Below, in pieces: positions 40,503 through 49,495 of a DNA stretch of 64,000 bases. The number at the start of each line of letters is the position of its first letter. The first letter of the stretch is position 1. Source of the stretch: Azovibrio restrictus DSM 23866 (GTDB lineage: Bacteria; Pseudomonadota; Gammaproteobacteria; Burkholderiales; Rhodocyclaceae); contig NZ_AUCH01000008.1 in NCBI RefSeq assembly GCF_000429665.1, forward strand, positions 124,001 to 188,000, written 5' to 3'. The position numbers and the translations under genes are program-made. A model generated the notes under the pieces. It saw only the letters and a list, made by a program, of their open reading frames with translations, had not been told where the DNA came from and made no database searches.

Positions 40503-41765
40503 TCAGCCTTCTTTCCTGAGGGGCTCGTTCCAGGGGGCTACCTTGGGCAGCAGCAGCATGCCTGGCACCGCCAGCAGGGTACAGAACAGGAAGAAGTCAA
40601 ACCAGCCCAGGGATTCCACCAGTACCCCGGCGGAGGCATTGACGACGGTGCGGGGTACGGCAGTCAGGCTGGTGAACAGGGCGAACTGGGTGGCCGTGTA
40701 GGCGGGGTGGGTGGATCGGGCAATGAAGGCGGTGAAGGCGGCGGTGCCCAGCCCGACCCCCAGGTACTCGGCGGAGATCACGGCGGCCAGGGCCCAGCGG
40801 TTGAAGGCGGTGATTTCCGCCTGGGGGCCGATTCCGGCCAGCCAGGCGAAGCCCAGGATGGTCACCAGCTGCACCAGGCCGAACAACCACAGGGCCCGGT
40901 TGATGCCGATCTTCACCATCCACAGTCCGCCTATCATGCCGCCGATCACGGCCGGCCAAAGGCCCGCATGCTTGGCGATCAGGCCGATGTCGGTCTTGCT
41001 GTAACCCATGTCCAGATAGAAGGGTGTGGACAGGGCCGTGGCCAGGGAATCACCCAGCTTGTAGAGGAACAGAAAGGAAAGAATCAACAGGGCGCTGCGC
41101 CATCCCTTGCGGCTGATGAATTCCTTGAAAGGCTCCAGACAAGCTTCGCGCAGATTCTTGGGGCGGCTGAGGACCGGGGGTTCCTGGACCATTACCGCCA
41201 TCACCATGCCGGGAATCATGAACAGGGCGGTGATCCAGAACACCTGGTTCCAGGGCAGTAGGTCGGCCAGGATCAGGGACAGGGAGCCCGGGACCAGGCC
41301 GGCGACCCGGTAGGCGTTGACGTGTACCGAGTTGCCCAGGCCCAGCTCCTCTTCCGCCAGGATTTCCCGGCGGAAGGCATCCAGGGCGATGTCCTGGGTG
41401 GCAGAGAGGAAGGCGAGCAGGGCGGCCAGGGCGGAAATGAGCAGGATCTGCTCCCGGGGATCGAAGCCCCCCAGGCTGCCGATGGAGAGCAGCAGGCCGA
41501 CCTGGGCGATCAGCATCCAGCCCCGGCGTCGTCCCAGGGGCGGGGTATAGCGGTCCAGCAGGGGGGCCCAGATGAATTTCCAGGTGAAGGGGAACTGGAT
41601 CAGGGCAAAGAAGCCTATGGTCTTCAGATCCACCCCTTCGCTGCGCAGCCAGGCGGGGACCAGATTAATGAGCAGATAGAGCGGCAGGCCGGAAGCAAAG
41701 CCCGTGAAGATGCAGATCAGCATCTTGCGGGTGAGCAGGGGAGCGAGCCAGGCAGGTGGGTTCAT
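40503..41765 (-). CDS. ampG: AmpG-type muropeptide permease (MFS)
   Basis: 420 residues, about 12 membrane helices. The entry TGFASGLPLYLLINLVPAWL and the loop SATQDIALDAFRREIL are characteristic of AmpG. It imports anhydro-muropeptides for cell-wall recycling. No ampD or beta-lactamase is adjacent. The length is shorter than enterobacterial AmpG (about 490) because it lacks the last helices, common in proteobacteria. Confidence 0.88.
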   Translation of the reverse strand: MNPPAWLAPLLTRKMLICIFTGFASGLPLYLLINLVPAWLRSEGVDLKTIGFFALIQFPFTWKFIWAPLLDRYTPPLGRRRGWMLIAQVGLLLSIGSLGGFDPREQILLISALAALLAFLSATQDIALDAFRREILAEEELGLGNSVHVNAYRVAGLVPGSLSLILADLLPWNQVFWITALFMIPGMVMAVMVQEPPVLSRPKNLREACLEPFKEFISRKGWRSALLILSFLFLYKLGDSLATALSTPFYLDMGYSKTDIGLIAKHAGLWPAVIGGMIGGLWMVKIGINRALWLFGLVQLVTILGFAWLAGIGPQAEITAFNRWALAAVISAEYLGVGLGTAAFTAFIARSTHPAYTATQFALFTSLTAVPRTVVNASAGVLVESLGWFDFFLFCTLLAVPGMLLLPKVAPWNEPLRKEG

Positions 41766-42005
41766 GGGTTGGGCAGGGAAAGAGGGTGCGGCGATTATAC
41801 GTGCTCGGGCAGGGCTGACGTCCTTGCCTGGCCGTGGTTCGGGACTGCCTCTTTACCAGCCTTTACACCGGGATTTTTGGGGGGTGACCGGCTGGGAAGC
41901 CCCTGTTGGCGCGGGGGGGTATATTACCAAGGGGCTATGGAGGACGGCAGGCGTTGCGCGCCATGGGATGACGTGCTAAAAAAGAGGCCCTTCCAGGCGA
42001 TATCC
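41766..42005. other. Divergent gap ampG / STAS gene
   Basis: 240 bases without a convincing gene. It should hold promoters in both directions; GGGTATATTACC around 41925 is the most -10-like sequence for the plus strand, without a clear -35. Confidence 0.35.
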
Positions 42006-43202
42006 ATGGTTTTCTCCTTCTTCAAAAAATCCGGCGAAAAAATGCCAGAGCGGGCTTCAGCCCGGCCCAAGGGTGAGTCATTGCCCGTGGCCGGGCCGTC
42101 CGGGGCGCCTGCTGCAGGGCCCGTGACGGAGTCTCCGGCCGGGGTGGATGAGGATTGGGATCTTGATTTTTCCATCGCCAGCACCCAGCCCAATGGCGGC
42201 TATGGCATAGAAATCCACGAAGAAACGGACCCGTACGCCGAAATCGGCGAACACGCGGCGATTCTCTATGCCAACGGCCAGGATGCCGCGGCCCGGGCCA
42301 CCCTGGAGTCTTCCATTCAGGGCAACGGCGAACCCGGGGCCGTCAAGCTCTGGGCCATGCTGTTCGACCTGCTGCGCCTCAAGGGCGAGCGGGCTGCATT
42401 TGACGCCCTGGGCCTGGAATTTGCCCGGGTCTGCGAGCTGTCGCCGCCTTCCTGGGACCTGGAGCCGGTAGTCAGCAAGCAGGTGCAGCGTGCCGCAGCG
42501 GGAAGCGTGGTGCTGCAGGGCGTGATGGCGGGTGATGATCCGGTATTCGACGGCCTGTTGCTGGCCCTGAGTGAAGGCCAGAACCGCAGCCTGGACCTGG
42601 GGCGTCTGGCGGGCCTGGACACCGAAGCCAGTGCCAAGCTGGCCCGGGTGCTGCATCAGGCCCGGCGTCGCGGACTGTCCTGGGAGCTGGCCGGAGCCGA
42701 GGGGCTGGCCAGCCGCCTGGCCAACCGGACGGTGGCGGGGCAGGCCCAGGAGGAGCCCCTCTGGCTGCTGCTGCTGGAACTCTTCCAGTACCTGGGTTGG
42801 GAAACCCAGTTCGAAGAGAAGGCTGTGGATTACGCGATCACCTTCGAGGTGTCGCCTCCCTCCTGGGAGGCGCCCCGGCATCCGGTGGCGCCCAAGGTGG
42901 AGCTGGCGCTGGTGGAGGAAGACGACGCCGAAACCGTTCCCGAGGCGGCCGCCCTGGAGGGCGAGATTCTGCAGGGCAATCTCAAGGAACTGGCGCTGCA
43001 CCTGAAGCCCGAGGAAGAGTGCCGTCTCGATTTTTCCCGGGTCAGCCGTCTGGATTTCGTCAGTGCCGGCGCCCTGGTCAATCTGCTCAAAACATCCGAT
43101 GTAGGTCCGGTCGTGATCTATCATCCCAACCGTCTGGTGGCCGAGTTGATGCGCGTCATGGGTGTCGACCAGGTGGCCCGGGTCGAACTTTCCAAACACT
43201 GA
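42006..43202 (+). CDS. STAS-domain protein upstream of hslVU
   Basis: 398 residues from the ATG at 42006 (MVFSFFKKSGEKMPERA); the open frame continues upstream without homology. After a disordered, proline-rich N-terminus comes a helical part (about 70-145: YAEIGEHAAILYANGQDAAA), then two STAS-like segments (about 170-230 and 320-395); the last has LDFSRVSRLDFVSAGALVNL with the Ser of anti-anti-sigma-type domains. Probably cytoplasmic. It ends nine bases before hslV, so it may share a transcript with the HslUV protease. Function unknown. Confidence 0.75.
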   Translation: MVFSFFKKSGEKMPERASARPKGESLPVAGPSGAPAAGPVTESPAGVDEDWDLDFSIASTQPNGGYGIEIHEETDPYAEIGEHAAILYANGQDAAARATLESSIQGNGEPGAVKLWAMLFDLLRLKGERAAFDALGLEFARVCELSPPSWDLEPVVSKQVQRAAAGSVVLQGVMAGDDPVFDGLLLALSEGQNRSLDLGRLAGLDTEASAKLARVLHQARRRGLSWELAGAEGLASRLANRTVAGQAQEEPLWLLLLELFQYLGWETQFEEKAVDYAITFEVSPPSWEAPRHPVAPKVELALVEEDDAETVPEAAALEGEILQGNLKELALHLKPEEECRLDFSRVSRLDFVSAGALVNLLKTSDVGPVVIYHPNRLVAELMRVMGVDQVARVELSKH

Positions 43203-43210
43203 GGTTTTTC

Positions 43211-43750
43211 ATGGAGCAATACCACGGCACCACGATCCTGTCGGTGCGGCGGGGCAATGTCGTCGCCATTGGTGGCGACGGCCAGGTCACCCTGGGCAAT
43301 ATGGTCATCAAGCAGACCGCCCGGAAGATCCGGCGCCTGTACCAGGATCGCATCCTGACCGGCTTTGCCGGTGCCACGGCCGATGCCTTCACCCTGCTGG
43401 ACCTGTTTGAATCCAAGCTGGAGAAGCACCAGGGCAACCTGATGCGCAGCGCCGTGGAGCTGGCCAAGGAGTGGCGCACCGACCGCATGTTGCGCCGCCT
43501 GGAAGCGATGCTGATCGTGGCCGACCGGGAGCGCACCATGGTCATCACCGGCAATGGCGATGTGCTGGAGCCGGAGCAGGGCGTTGCCGCCATCGGTTCC
43601 GGCGGCGCCTATGCCCAGAGTGCTGCCCGGGCCCTGCTGGAAAATACCGAGCTGTCTCCCGAAGAAATCGTGCGCAAGTCCCTGGAAATTGCCGGGGACA
43701 TCTGCATCTACACCAACAAGAACTTCATTCTGGAGGTGCTGGAAGCATGA
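43211..43750 (+). CDS. hslV: ATP-dependent protease peptidase subunit HslV (ClpQ)
   Basis: 179 residues. The chain begins MEQYHGTTILSVRRG; removal of the first six residues exposes the catalytic Thr of TTILSVRR. This short propeptide-like extension is usual in Betaproteobacteria. VAIGGDGQVTLGN and GSGGAYAQSAARAL are conserved. It forms the proteolytic double ring of HslUV. The stop overlaps the hslU start by four bases. Confidence 0.96.
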   Translation: MEQYHGTTILSVRRGNVVAIGGDGQVTLGNMVIKQTARKIRRLYQDRILTGFAGATADAFTLLDLFESKLEKHQGNLMRSAVELAKEWRTDRMLRRLEAMLIVADRERTMVITGNGDVLEPEQGVAAIGSGGAYAQSAARALLENTELSPEEIVRKSLEIAGDICIYTNKNFILEVLEA

Positions 43751-45081
43751 CCACCATGACTCCCCAGGAAATCGTCCACGAGCTGGACAAGCACATTGTC
43801 GGTCAGGCCAATGCCAAGAAGGCCGTGGCCATTGCCCTCCGGAACCGCTGGCGACGGGCTCAGGTGGGAGAGCCCCTGCGTTCCGAGATCACCCCCAAGA
43901 ACATCCTCATGATCGGTCCCACCGGGGTCGGCAAGACCGAGATTGCCCGGCGGCTGGCACGGCTGGCCCATGCGCCCTTCATCAAGGTGGAGGCCACCAA
44001 GTTCACCGAGGTGGGCTACGTGGGTCGGGACGTGGATACCATCATCCGCGACCTGATGGAAATTGCCATCAAGGAGCAGCGTGAAAAGGCCATGGCTCAG
44101 GTGCGGGTACGCGCCGAAGATGCCGCCGAGGAGCGGGTGCTGGATGCCCTGCTGCCCCCGGCCCGCAGCGCCGGATTCTTTGCCGAGAATGCCCCGGCCG
44201 AAGATAACGGCACTCGGCAGAAATTCCGCAAGAAGCTGCGGGAGGGGGAGCTGGACGACAAGGAAATCGAGATCGAAGTGGCCCTGCCCGCCATGCAGGC
44301 GGAAATCTTCGCCCCGCCGGGGATGGAGGAGCTCACCAATCAAATCCAGGGCATGTTCCAGAACATGGGCGGTGGCCGCAAGAAAAGTCGCAAGCTGAAG
44401 ATCAAGGAAGCCCTGAAGCTCCTGACCGACGAGGAAGCCGCCAAGCTGGTGAACGACGAGGAGGTGAAGCTGGAGGCCCTGAAGAACGTGGAGCAGAACG
44501 GCATCGTCTTCCTGGACGAGATCGACAAGGTGGCCAGCCGCGGCAATGCCCAGGGGGCCGACGTTTCCCGCCAGGGGGTGCAGCGGGACCTGCTGCCCCT
44601 GGTGGAGGGCACCACGGTGTCCACCAAGTACGGCATGGTGAAGACCGACCACATCCTGTTCATCGCTTCCGGGGCCTTTCATCTGGCCAAGCCCTCCGAC
44701 CTGATTCCGGAACTCCAGGGCCGTTTCCCCATCCGGGTGGAGCTCGATTCCCTGTCCGTGGCCGATTTCGAGTGCATCCTGACCCAGACCGATGCCTGTC
44801 TGACCCGCCAGTACCAGGCCTTGCTGGAAACCGAAGGGCTGCAGCTGGGATTCGGCGAGGATGGCATCCGCCGCCTGGCAGAAATCGCCTTCCAGGTGAA
44901 TGAGAAGACCGAGAACATCGGCGCCAGGCGTCTCTATACGGTGCTGGAAAAACTCCTGGAGGAGGTGTCCTTCAGCGCCGGCAAGGCCGGGCTGGAGCAG
45001 GTCCATGTGGACGCTGCCTATGTGGACGCCCGCCTGGGAGACCTGGCGGCGGACGAGGATCTGTCCCGCTATGTGCTGTAG
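43747..45081 (+). CDS. hslU: ATP-dependent protease ATPase subunit HslU (ClpY)
   Basis: 444 residues from the ATG at 43747, overlapping hslV (ATGA). Walker A is GPTGVGKTEIARRLA, Walker B IVFLDEIDKV, the pore motif VGYVGRD, and the C-terminus DLSRYVL inserts into HslV. The I domain lies at about 110-240. A second ATG at 43756 (MTPQEIVHELD) could also be used. Confidence 0.96.
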   Translation: MTTMTPQEIVHELDKHIVGQANAKKAVAIALRNRWRRAQVGEPLRSEITPKNILMIGPTGVGKTEIARRLARLAHAPFIKVEATKFTEVGYVGRDVDTIIRDLMEIAIKEQREKAMAQVRVRAEDAAEERVLDALLPPARSAGFFAENAPAEDNGTRQKFRKKLREGELDDKEIEIEVALPAMQAEIFAPPGMEELTNQIQGMFQNMGGGRKKSRKLKIKEALKLLTDEEAAKLVNDEEVKLEALKNVEQNGIVFLDEIDKVASRGNAQGADVSRQGVQRDLLPLVEGTTVSTKYGMVKTDHILFIASGAFHLAKPSDLIPELQGRFPIRVELDSLSVADFECILTQTDACLTRQYQALLETEGLQLGFGEDGIRRLAEIAFQVNEKTENIGARRLYTVLEKLLEEVSFSAGKAGLEQVHVDAAYVDARLGDLAADEDLSRYVL

Positions 45082-45105
45082 GGGCCATCCCCCTTTTCGC
45101 CCAAG

Positions 45106-45133
45106 AAAAAGCCCGGGATTTCCCGGGCTTTTT
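45106..45133 (+). terminator. Bidirectional intrinsic terminator, hslU / lysA
   Basis: AAAAAGCCCGGGA and its inverse complement TCCCGGGCTTTTT around a short loop serve both converging genes. Confidence 0.9.
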
Positions 45134-45156
45134 CCATTCCTGCCAGAGGTCGCCCC

Positions 45157-46437
45157 TTAATCGGGCAGCTTCTGCTCCAGGGCGTAGAGCTCGGCCACGG
45201 TTTCCCGGCGGCGGATGCAGTGGATCTTGTCGCCATCCACCATCGCTTCGGCAGCCCTGGGGCGGGTGTTGTAGTTGGAGCTCATGGCCATGCCGTAGGC
45301 GCCGGCCGACATGACCGCCAGCAGGTCGCCGGGCGCCACGGCCAGGGCCCGGTCCTGGCCGAGGAAGTCGCCGGTTTCGCATACCGGGCCCACCACGTCA
45401 TAGACCGCCGTCTGACTACCCGGCTGCCGCCGCACTTCCTGGATTTCGTGCCAGGCCTCGTAGAGGGCGGGGCGCATCAGGTCGTTCATGGCCGCATCGA
45501 TGACGGCAAAGTTCTTGCCTTCCCCGGGCTTGAGGAATTCCACCCGGGTCAGCAGCAGCCCGGCATTGCCTACCAGCCTGCGTCCCGGTTCGAGGATGAT
45601 CTTCAGGCCCCGTCCCTGGAGCCGATCCAGCAGGGGGCGCAGGTAGCTGTCCACGCTCGGCTCGCTGTCCTGCTGCCGGTAGCGGATGCCCAGGCCGCCG
45701 CCCAGGTCCAGGTGGTGGATGGGGATGTTGCGGGTAGTCAGGGCGTCCAGCAGCTGCAGGACCCGTTCCAGGGCTTCCACGAAGGGACTGGGGTCCAGGA
45801 GCTGGGAGCCGATGTGGCAGTCGATGCCTTCCACCTGCAGATGGGGCAGGGCGGCGGCCTTTTCGTACAGGGCCAGGGCGTCCTCGATGGGAACACCGAA
45901 CTTGGCGGTCTTCAGGCCCGTGGAGATGTAGGGGTGGGTCTTGGGGTCCACGTCCGGGTTGACCCGCAGGCTGATGGGCGCCTTCTTGCCCAGGCGGCAG
46001 GCCACCAGGTTGAGGCGCTCCAGTTCGGCGGCGGATTCCACGTTGAAGCAGAGGATGCCGGCGTTCAGGGCCTGTTCCATCTCGGCTTCAGTCTTGCCGA
46101 CCCCGGAGAACACCACCTTGCCGGCATCGGCGCCGGCCGCCAGCACCCGTTCCAGCTCACCGCCGGAAACGATGTCGAAACCAGCACCCAGGCGGGCGAA
46201 GAGGTTGAGGATGGCCAGGTTGGAATTGGCCTTGACCGCGTAGCACACCAGACTGTTGGCCCCGGCCGGGTGGCTCGCCAGGACCCGCTGGAACGCTTCC
46301 AGATTGGCGCTCAGGGCGCTACGGGAATAAACGTAGGTGGGGGTGCCGAAAGCCGCCTCGATCTGGGCGAGGGGAATCTCTTCTGCGTACAGTTCATTCT
46401 GCCGATAGGCGAAGTGGGGGGTGCCGACAGTGTTCAT
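45157..46437 (-). CDS. lysA: Diaminopimelate decarboxylase LysA
   Basis: 426 residues, alanine racemase-like PLP barrel. The Schiff-base lysine is Lys69 in CYAVKANSN; further motifs are VSGGELERVLAAGAD, HIGSQLLD, LDLGGGLGI, EPGRRLVGNAG and the CETGDFLGQDR cysteine from the partner subunit. It makes lysine from meso-DAP. Its start overlaps the stop of the lptM gene by four bases (ATGA). Confidence 0.95.
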   Translation of the reverse strand: MNTVGTPHFAYRQNELYAEEIPLAQIEAAFGTPTYVYSRSALSANLEAFQRVLASHPAGANSLVCYAVKANSNLAILNLFARLGAGFDIVSGGELERVLAAGADAGKVVFSGVGKTEAEMEQALNAGILCFNVESAAELERLNLVACRLGKKAPISLRVNPDVDPKTHPYISTGLKTAKFGVPIEDALALYEKAAALPHLQVEGIDCHIGSQLLDPSPFVEALERVLQLLDALTTRNIPIHHLDLGGGLGIRYRQQDSEPSVDSYLRPLLDRLQGRGLKIILEPGRRLVGNAGLLLTRVEFLKPGEGKNFAVIDAAMNDLMRPALYEAWHEIQEVRRQPGSQTAVYDVVGPVCETGDFLGQDRALAVAPGDLLAVMSAGAYGMAMSSNYNTRPRAAEAMVDGDKIHCIRRRETVAELYALEQKLPD

Positions 46438-46601
46438 TTCTGGGGTTCCGGGGGCGTGCTAACATGGTCCGGCTGGCTGGCGGACAGCTGGCCGAGCAGG
46501 GGTGCCGATGCGGGGCCGGCAGGTTTTTCCAGGGCGCCTTTGGCGCCGCAGGCGGCGCACAGGCAGAGGATGGCCAGGGATGTGATCAGACGACGCATCA
46601 T
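46434..46601 (-). CDS. lptM: Small lipoprotein LptM (YifL-like)
   Basis: 55 residues on the minus strand, starting MMRRLITSLAILCLCAACGA with lipobox CAAC, followed by KGALEKPAG and a proline-rich tail ending TPPEPQK. Length, the GxKGxLexP pattern and position directly before lysA and beside cyaY are those of LptM, which assists assembly of the LptD-LptE outer-membrane LPS translocon. The ATGA overlap couples it to lysA. Two ATG codons are adjacent (46601 and 46598). Confidence 0.82.
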   Translation of the reverse strand: MMRRLITSLAILCLCAACGAKGALEKPAGPASAPLLGQLSASQPDHVSTPPEPQK

Positions 46602-46639
46602 GGTGAGGTGAATAGACAGGCAGAGGATGTTAGCACAGC

Positions 46640-46963
46640 ATGGATGAGCGGGAATTTGCCGAGCGGGCCGAGCAGATGCTGGCCCATATCGAGAGGGTTC
46701 TGGAGGGTGTCGATCAGGGGCTGGATTACGAGGTGGCTCCAGGAGGCATCCTGGAGATCGAGTTCGAGGATGGCAGCCAGGTGATCATCAACCGCCACAT
46801 GGCGGCCCGGGAAATCTGGGTGGCGGCCAGGAGCGGTGGCTTCCATTTCCGTTGGGATGGGGCGGACTGGGTCGATACCCGTAGCGGGAAATCCCTGTTG
46901 TCCTGCTTGGGGGAAGTGCTCTCCAGCCAGGCTGGTGTGCCGATCATCTTTCCGGGCTGTTAA
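46640..46963 (+). CDS. cyaY: Iron-sulfur assembly protein CyaY (frataxin)
   Basis: 107 residues. The acidic first helix (MDEREFAERAEQMLAHIERVLEG) and the beta sheet with VIINRHMAAREIWVAARSGG, FHFRWDGADWVDTRSG are the frataxin fold. It binds iron and tunes cysteine desulfurase IscS. It is divergent from lptM-lysA with 38 bases between starts, the usual arrangement. Confidence 0.95.
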   Translation: MDEREFAERAEQMLAHIERVLEGVDQGLDYEVAPGGILEIEFEDGSQVIINRHMAAREIWVAARSGGFHFRWDGADWVDTRSGKSLLSCLGEVLSSQAGVPIIFPGC

Positions 46964-46980
46964 GCCGCGCTTTCGCACAT

Positions 46981-47013
46981 GAACAAAAGCCCGGGACTTC
47001 CGGGCTTTTGTTC
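46981..47013 (+). terminator. Bidirectional intrinsic terminator, cyaY / mrcA
   Basis: GAACAAAAGCCCGG and its inverse complement CCGGGCTTTTGTTC form a long stem around a short loop, between two convergent genes. Confidence 0.9.
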
Positions 47014-47023
47014 ATGTGTCAGC

Positions 47024-49336
47024 TCAGTCGCTGGGGAAAGGATCCACCGTCGGCTTGGGGGGGGGCTGCACCGGTGGCTCGTGGGCAGGGAGCCCTTCTT
47101 CCTGGGCTGGATCGGGGCGGGCCGGCGGGGTGTTCTCGCTGTAGAAGATGTCTCCCTGGGCGGTAGCAATGCCTTCGGGCTGGGGCAGTTGCTGCTCGGG
47201 TACCCCTTTCAGGGCTTCCTGCATGTAGGCGATCCAGATGGGTAGCGCCGTGAAACCGCCGGTTTCCCGGCTGCCCAGTTTGCGGGGCTGGTCGAAGCCT
47301 ACCCAGGCACAGCCCACAACGGTCTGCTGGAAGCCGCAGAACCAGGCATCCAGATAGTCGTTGGTGGTGCCGGTCTTGCCGGCCAGATCATGCCGTTTCA
47401 GGGTGGCGGAGGCTCTGCCTGCGGTGCCATAGATGGTCACATCGCGCAGCATGGAGTACATCAGGTAGGCATTGCGGGGGTCAATGGCGCGCAGGTTTTC
47501 GTCCCCGGCCTGGGCAGGCGTGGCCTGGGCCAGGACGCGTCCGCCCTGGTCGCGGATTTCCTTGACCACGTAGGGATTGATCCGGTATCCGCCATTGGCA
47601 AAGACCGCGTAGGCCGAGGCCATCTGCCAGGGGGTGACGGAGCCGGCCCCCAGGGCCATGGTCAGGTAGGGCGGGTGGCGCTGGGCATCGAAGCCGAAGC
47701 GGGTCACGTAGTCCTGGGCGTAGGCGGGGCCCATGGCTTGCAGGATGCGGATGGACACCATGTTCTTGGACTTGGCCAGCGCGGTGCGGAGCTTCATGGG
47801 GCCGTCGTACTTGCCGTCGTAATTCTTGGGCTGCCAGGCCTGGCTGCCGGTGACGTCGGAGGAGATCACGATGGGTTCGTCGGCGACGATGCTGCCCGGG
47901 GAGAAACCTTTTTCCAGTGCGGCGGAATAGATGAAGGGCTTGAAGCTGGAGCCGGGCTGCCGCCAGGCCTGGGTCACATGGTTGTACATGTTGCGGTTGA
48001 AGTCGAAACCGCCTACCAGAGCCCGGATGGCGCCATCCTTGGGGTGGGTCGCAACGAAGGCGGCTTCCACTTCGGGCAGTTGGGCAATCAGCCAGTGCTT
48101 GTCCTGCTTGATCACCCGGATCACGGCGCCGCGACGGATTTTCTTGGCGACTGGGGCCTTGTCATCAAGCATGCGGGCGGCGAACTTGAGCGGTTCCCCT
48201 TCCAGGGTGATGGTTTCACCCCCGCGGATGTAGGCCTTGATCATCTTGGGACTGGCTTCCAGGACGACGGCTGGTAGCAGATCCTCGGTGGAGGGAAATT
48301 CCTGCAGGGCCACATCCAGGGCTTCTTCCATATCGTTCCCCATCTGCTTCAGGTCGATATAGGCTTCGGCTCCCCGGTAACCCTGGCGCCGGTCGTAGTC
48401 GAGCACGCCCTTGCGCAGGGCCCGGTAAGCGGCTTCCTGCTCATCCTTGCTGATGCTGGTAATGACCTGGAGGCCGGCGCTGTAGACCTCATCAGGAAAG
48501 CGTTCGGCGGCAATCTGTCTGGCCATCTCGGCCACATATTCGGCGTGCACCGGGTATTGTCCGGCGTCACGCTTCACTACCAGGGTTTCCCCAAGTGCGG
48601 CTTGATACTGCTCTTCAGTGATGAAGCTCAGTTCGCGCATGCGCTTCAAGACGTACTCCTGGCGGATCCGAGCCCGTTTCGGATTGACGACCGGATTGAA
48701 AGCCGAAGGGGCCTTGGGCAGACCTGCCAGCATGGCGGCCTCGGCCACGCTGATCTTGGCCAGGGGCTTGCCAAAGTAGATTTGTGCAGCCGCCGCGAAG
48801 CCGTAGGCACGCTGGCCGAGGAATATCTGGTTGATATAAAGCTCGAAAATCTGATCCTTGCTGAGATTGTGCTCAATCTTGAAGGACAGCAGGGCCTCGT
48901 ACATTTTTCGCGTAAGCGTCTTTTCCGAGCTCAGGAAAAAGTTGCGGGCGACCTGCATGGTGATGGTGGATGCGCCCTGGCGCTTGCCTCCACCGATGAA
49001 ATTGGCATAAGCTGCGCGCAGCACGCCGAGGGTATCCACTCCGCCGTGCTGATAAAAACGCTCATCCTCGGCTGCCAGGATGGCCTGTTTCATCACTTCC
49101 GGAACCTCCTGAATCTTGACCACGGCCCGACGTTCTTCGCCGAACTCGCCGATCAGGTGCCCGTCGCTGGTGAATACCCGCAAGGGGACCTTGGGGCGGT
49201 AATCGGTCAGAACTTCAAGGCTGGGCAGGTTGGGATAGGCGAGCACCAGGATGATCAGGATGATCGCGATCCCCATCGCGGCGAGGCCAAAAATGAACAG
49301 GAGAGGGTAGAGTATGAAACGCAGGGCGGCAGGCAT
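47024..49336 (-). CDS. mrcA: Bifunctional penicillin-binding protein 1A
   Basis: 770 residues. One N-terminal membrane helix is followed by the GT51 glycosyltransferase domain (ILAAEDERFYQHGGVD, ASTITMQVARN, KDQIFELYINQIFLG), an OB-like region, and the transpeptidase domain with SxxK in QPGSSFKPFIYSAAL, SxN in LAKSKNMVSI and KTG in AGKTGTTNDY. The tail is proline-rich. It polymerises and cross-links peptidoglycan. It is divergent from pilM, the classic ponA-pilM arrangement. Confidence 0.95.
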   Translation of the reverse strand: MPAALRFILYPLLFIFGLAAMGIAIILIILVLAYPNLPSLEVLTDYRPKVPLRVFTSDGHLIGEFGEERRAVVKIQEVPEVMKQAILAAEDERFYQHGGVDTLGVLRAAYANFIGGGKRQGASTITMQVARNFFLSSEKTLTRKMYEALLSFKIEHNLSKDQIFELYINQIFLGQRAYGFAAAAQIYFGKPLAKISVAEAAMLAGLPKAPSAFNPVVNPKRARIRQEYVLKRMRELSFITEEQYQAALGETLVVKRDAGQYPVHAEYVAEMARQIAAERFPDEVYSAGLQVITSISKDEQEAAYRALRKGVLDYDRRQGYRGAEAYIDLKQMGNDMEEALDVALQEFPSTEDLLPAVVLEASPKMIKAYIRGGETITLEGEPLKFAARMLDDKAPVAKKIRRGAVIRVIKQDKHWLIAQLPEVEAAFVATHPKDGAIRALVGGFDFNRNMYNHVTQAWRQPGSSFKPFIYSAALEKGFSPGSIVADEPIVISSDVTGSQAWQPKNYDGKYDGPMKLRTALAKSKNMVSIRILQAMGPAYAQDYVTRFGFDAQRHPPYLTMALGAGSVTPWQMASAYAVFANGGYRINPYVVKEIRDQGGRVLAQATPAQAGDENLRAIDPRNAYLMYSMLRDVTIYGTAGRASATLKRHDLAGKTGTTNDYLDAWFCGFQQTVVGCAWVGFDQPRKLGSRETGGFTALPIWIAYMQEALKGVPEQQLPQPEGIATAQGDIFYSENTPPARPDPAQEEGLPAHEPPVQPPPKPTVDPFPSD

Positions 49337-49403
49337 GACGGAACCGTCAGAAGTTATGGCAGCGGCGGATTATACGCTGCCCACTCTAAGACAAATAAAT
49401 TGC

Positions 49404-49432
49404 TTTACACTGTCAAGGGTTGTTGCTAGGAT
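49404..49432 (+). promoter_or_regulatory. Candidate promoter of pilMNOPQ
   Basis: TTTACA (49404-49409) and TAGGAT (49427-49432) with a 17-base spacer in the AT-rich gap between mrcA and pilM, 64 bases before the pilM GTG. Confidence 0.5.
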
Positions 49433-49495
49433 TTAACGTGAATTATTGGTTGTTAATGTAACTTCCGATTTTTAATAGATATTTTCGGGGGTCCG

